Below, piece after piece: positions 62,188 through 64,000 of a stretch of 64,000 nt of DNA. The stretch is taken from positions 1 through 64,000 of the forward strand of contig NZ_JARGDO010000009.1 in the NCBI RefSeq assembly GCF_029211185.1, in the 5' to 3' direction. The notes beneath the pieces were generated by a model. The model saw nothing but the letters and a program-made list of their open reading frames with translations, made no database searches and was not told the origin of the DNA. This DNA is from Tessaracoccus caeni. GTDB lineage: Bacteria; Actinomycetota; Actinomycetes; Propionibacteriales; Propionibacteriaceae. A program made the position numbers and the translations under genes. How positions within the stretch are numbered: the first letter of the stretch is position 1; the number at the start of each line of letters is the position of its first letter.

Positions 62188-63536
62188 AGCAGGTTCTGCA
62201 CGATCCAAGGGGAGGCGTACAGCGTCATGAACTGTACGCCGTAACCCACGCCCAGCTTGTTGAAGGTGCCGCAGGCGATGCCAACGAGAAGAACGCCGAA
62301 GATGTTGGCCACGCCCGCGTCGAGGAAGGCCAGCAGCAGGATGAAGCCGACGAACAGGCCGAGCACCGCCTCGTGCGGGATGTAGCGCATCACGAAGTAG
62401 GTGATCTGGTACGAGTAGCGCACCGCGATGATGTAGGTGACCACCAGCGCCAGCAGTGCTCCGACGAGCACCGCCGCGACGAACTGCCCGGTGCTGAGCA
62501 GGTGGTGCAGGTTGTTGTCGAGCGAGAGCACCGGGGGAGCGTTGAACAGCGCCTGCGCGGGGCCGATCGCCACCGGCGACAGCGGAATGCCGACGGCGAG
62601 CAGCGGGATGATCGTTCCGGACAGATAGGCCGCGTGCGCGATGCCGTTCATCGCCGTGATCGAGCGGTTGGCCTTCGTGAGGCGATCGCCGCCGCGCCCC
62701 TCGGCGGCCCTGCCCAGCAGGAAGGTCAGCCCGACGGGGCTGAGCACGAACAGGGGGGTGGTGATCAGGGACAGCAACCCGGTGCGCGCGGCCTCGCCCT
62801 TGGTCAGGATGTTGTGGGGGACCAGCGACTGTCCCTTCAGCTCCCGGCGCGAGATGTTCAGCTGGACGGGGCGGCGACGCGGCAGCGCGTCGCGCTTCTT
62901 GCGGTTGAGGAGGCCGAGGATCGACACCAGCATGGGTCCGATGGTGATGCCGAGGAAGAACGACACCGAGATGCTGCCGTCCTCTGGGATGACGCCCTGC
63001 GCGCGATACAGCGAGAGCAGCCCCTGGAACAGCAGCGACAGCGGGACGATGGCGAGCAGCGACAGCAGCCGGTTCGCGCCCAGCAGCGCCAGGACCACCG
63101 CGCCGATGACGAACAGCAGCGAGCCGTATTGGCGCAGGGTCTCCGCATAGGGGGTGATCGCCGTCGCGATGGCCAGGCTCACCGGGATCGCCACGACGGT
63201 GCCGATCGCGCTGCCGGCCGCCATCTTCTTGATGGTCTCCGCCGCCCTGCCCTGTTCCTTCAGATAGAGCGAGTCCTCCATCATCGGGGTGGACAAGACG
63301 CCGCCCGGCAGGCCGACGAGGGCGGTGGGGATGGCGTTGGTGAGATTGAGGGTGACGATGGCCGCGATGAAGAAGGTGAGCACCACGATCGGGGCGACGC
63401 CGGCCAGCACAAGCGCGAGGGTCACGGGCACCAGCACGCTGGTCTCGTCGGTGCCGGGGATGAAACCGATGAAGGTGTAGAGCAGGATCGCCGCGACGGC
63501 CGCGATCGGCAGCTGGACGAGCAGAGAGACGTCCAT
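62184..63536 (-). CDS. Tripartite tricarboxylate transporter permease (TctA family)
   Basis: 450 aa from the ATG at 63536, about 12 membrane segments. FIGFIPGTDETSVLVPVTLA and NAIPTALVGLPGGVLSTPMM carry the TctA motifs (the PG-type loops of the family). Residues about 195-245 are a hydrophilic insert. TctA normally works with a small TctB and a binding protein TctC. TctC is not in the window. Directly coupled to mevalonate kinase, so its substrate may be mevalonate. Confidence 0.88.
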   Translation of the reverse strand: MDVSLLVQLPIAAVAAILLYTFIGFIPGTDETSVLVPVTLALVLAGVAPIVVLTFFIAAIVTLNLTNAIPTALVGLPGGVLSTPMMEDSLYLKEQGRAAETIKKMAAGSAIGTVVAIPVSLAIATAITPYAETLRQYGSLLFVIGAVVLALLGANRLLSLLAIVPLSLLFQGLLSLYRAQGVIPEDGSISVSFFLGITIGPMLVSILGLLNRKKRDALPRRRPVQLNISRRELKGQSLVPHNILTKGEAARTGLLSLITTPLFVLSPVGLTFLLGRAAEGRGGDRLTKANRSITAMNGIAHAAYLSGTIIPLLAVGIPLSPVAIGPAQALFNAPPVLSLDNNLHHLLSTGQFVAAVLVGALLALVVTYIIAVRYSYQITYFVMRYIPHEAVLGLFVGFILLLAFLDAGVANIFGVLLVGIACGTFNKLGVGYGVQFMTLYASPWIVQNLL

Positions 63537-63537
63537 A

Positions 63538-63867
63538 TCAGGAGGCGGATGTCGTGGTGGTGGACCCCGCCTCGGCAAGGGCCGCGCTGCTGTCGTCGGC
63601 GAGGTCGTCGTCGCCGACGATCCGCACGTCGCGCTTGGGGGAGATGAGCACGGCGCAGACGATGAAACCGATCACGGATCCGCCGAGGCCCCAGAGGAAC
63701 AGGTTTGCGGAGAGAGCGGTGGCGATGAGCAGCGCGATGGCGGTGGTGGCCGCGCAGCAGATGAGCGACCAGGTCAGGTGTCCGGCCGAGACCAGGTCGT
63801 TCCACACCTCGATGTACTGCTCGTCGTGATCGAGCGGAGGGGCATCGGGTGAATCAAATTTAGGCAC
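63538..63867 (-). CDS. Small membrane protein, likely TctB-type subunit
   Basis: 109 aa from GTG at 63867, two or three membrane segments (HLTWSLICCAATTAIALLIA and FLWGLGGSVIGFIVCAVLIS), then a Ser/Thr/Ala-rich tail. TctB normally has four segments, so this is shorter. Its place one base ahead of the TctA ATG supports the subunit role. First gene of the operon, probably leaderless. Confidence 0.68.
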   Translation of the reverse strand: MPKFDSPDAPPLDHDEQYIEVWNDLVSAGHLTWSLICCAATTAIALLIATALSANLFLWGLGGSVIGFIVCAVLISPKRDVRIVGDDDLADDSSAALAEAGSTTTTSAS

Positions 63868-63875
63868 GACAACGT

Positions 63876-63904
63876 AGCTTAATTCTTCGGTGGGTTGTTG
63901 ACAA
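63876..63904 (-). promoter_or_regulatory. Promoter of the TctBA-mevalonate operon
   Basis: On the minus strand, -35 TTGTCA (63899-63904) and -10 TAAGCT (63876-63881) are spaced by 17 bases. The -10 ends 8 bases before the GTG start, so the message begins at or next to the start codon. Confidence 0.75.
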
Positions 63905-63937
63905 TCGCGCGGGCTGGCGGCGGAAAACGCGGAGTTC

Positions 63938-63963
63938 CTGAGAAATTTTGATTTTATTCTCAG
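63938..63963. promoter_or_regulatory. Possible operator upstream of the TctBA-mevalonate operon
   Basis: CTGAGAA (63938-63944) and TTCTCAG (63957-63963) form an inverted repeat in an AT-rich stretch 34 bases upstream of the -35 box. Position suggests a regulator or activator site. The window ends at 64000 without showing the regulator. Confidence 0.45.
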
Positions 63964-64000
63964 AATTGAGAGACTTTGTTCGTGTCATTGAACTCGGCTC

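Overview
This is a 64 kb chromosomal window from a high-GC Gram-positive bacterium, almost certainly an actinomycete. GTG starts are common, stop/start overlaps (ATGA or GTGA) link most neighbouring genes, and several genes appear leaderless, with a -10 box 6-8 bases before the start codon. It carries an S-(hydroxymethyl)mycothiol dehydrogenase operon, a DasR/NagR-type GntR regulator with TGGTCTAGACCA operators, and mevalonate-pathway kinases. A member of the Propionibacteriaceae or a related order is my guess. No rRNA or species marker in the window settles it.

Layout. 1-2760: an IS110 element interrupted by an IS3 element with a frameshifted transposase, then 64-bp tandem repeats. 2765-8763: housekeeping genes (dinB, a PfkB kinase, thpR, tRNA-Leu, yigZ, bcp, a DUF3618 protein, a GroES-like protein, a Uma2 nuclease, tRNA-Lys) separated by long hairpin repeats. 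9041-11256: a shikimate/quinate dehydrogenase with its probable importer. 11329-19388: one coupled operon of three glycosyltransferases, an ABC exporter, a 28-codon mini-ORF and two phosphotransferases that carry in-frame repeat insertions. 19538-22569: a PTS EIICBA permease and its GntR regulator. 22566-26405: a diiron protein with a ligand-less paralogue, a dienelactone-hydrolase-like enzyme and a glutathionyl-hydroquinone-reductase-like GST. 26522-29939: an ATP-grasp / alpha-E / transglutaminase operon. 30060-35378: a sugar porter, mscR with an MBL hydrolase, a YtrA-type regulator with a membrane protein, and a mazEF-like toxin-antitoxin pair. 35446-42694: a GH13 enzyme with a Fes-like esterase, then KdpDE-like genes with an APC permease that is probably a potassium importer. 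42873-48534: two exporter operons, each led by its own regulator (TetR, PadR). 48553-53279: an HxlR/oxidoreductase pair, an alpha/beta hydrolase and TrkA/TrkH. 53295-56955: a LuxR-type two-component system divergent from an FtsX-type ABC transporter. 57062-57961: a siderophore-interacting protein. 57985-63867: an operon reading TctB-like, TctA, mevalonate kinase, diphosphomevalonate decarboxylase, phosphomevalonate kinase and type 2 IPP isomerase.

Most striking. (1) The mevalonate operon begins with a TctAB-type carboxylate transporter and contains no HMG-CoA synthase or reductase, which suggests import and salvage of mevalonate. (2) A mobile roughly 75-bp stem-loop repeat is read in frame inside two adjacent phosphotransferase genes. 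(3) Two hairpin repeat families show compensatory stem changes between copies. (4) The glycosyltransferase/ABC/phosphotransferase operon looks like an undescribed glycoconjugate pathway. (5) An intact diiron enzyme is encoded overlapping a paralogue that has lost its metal ligands. All functions are read from sequence only; no database search was run.
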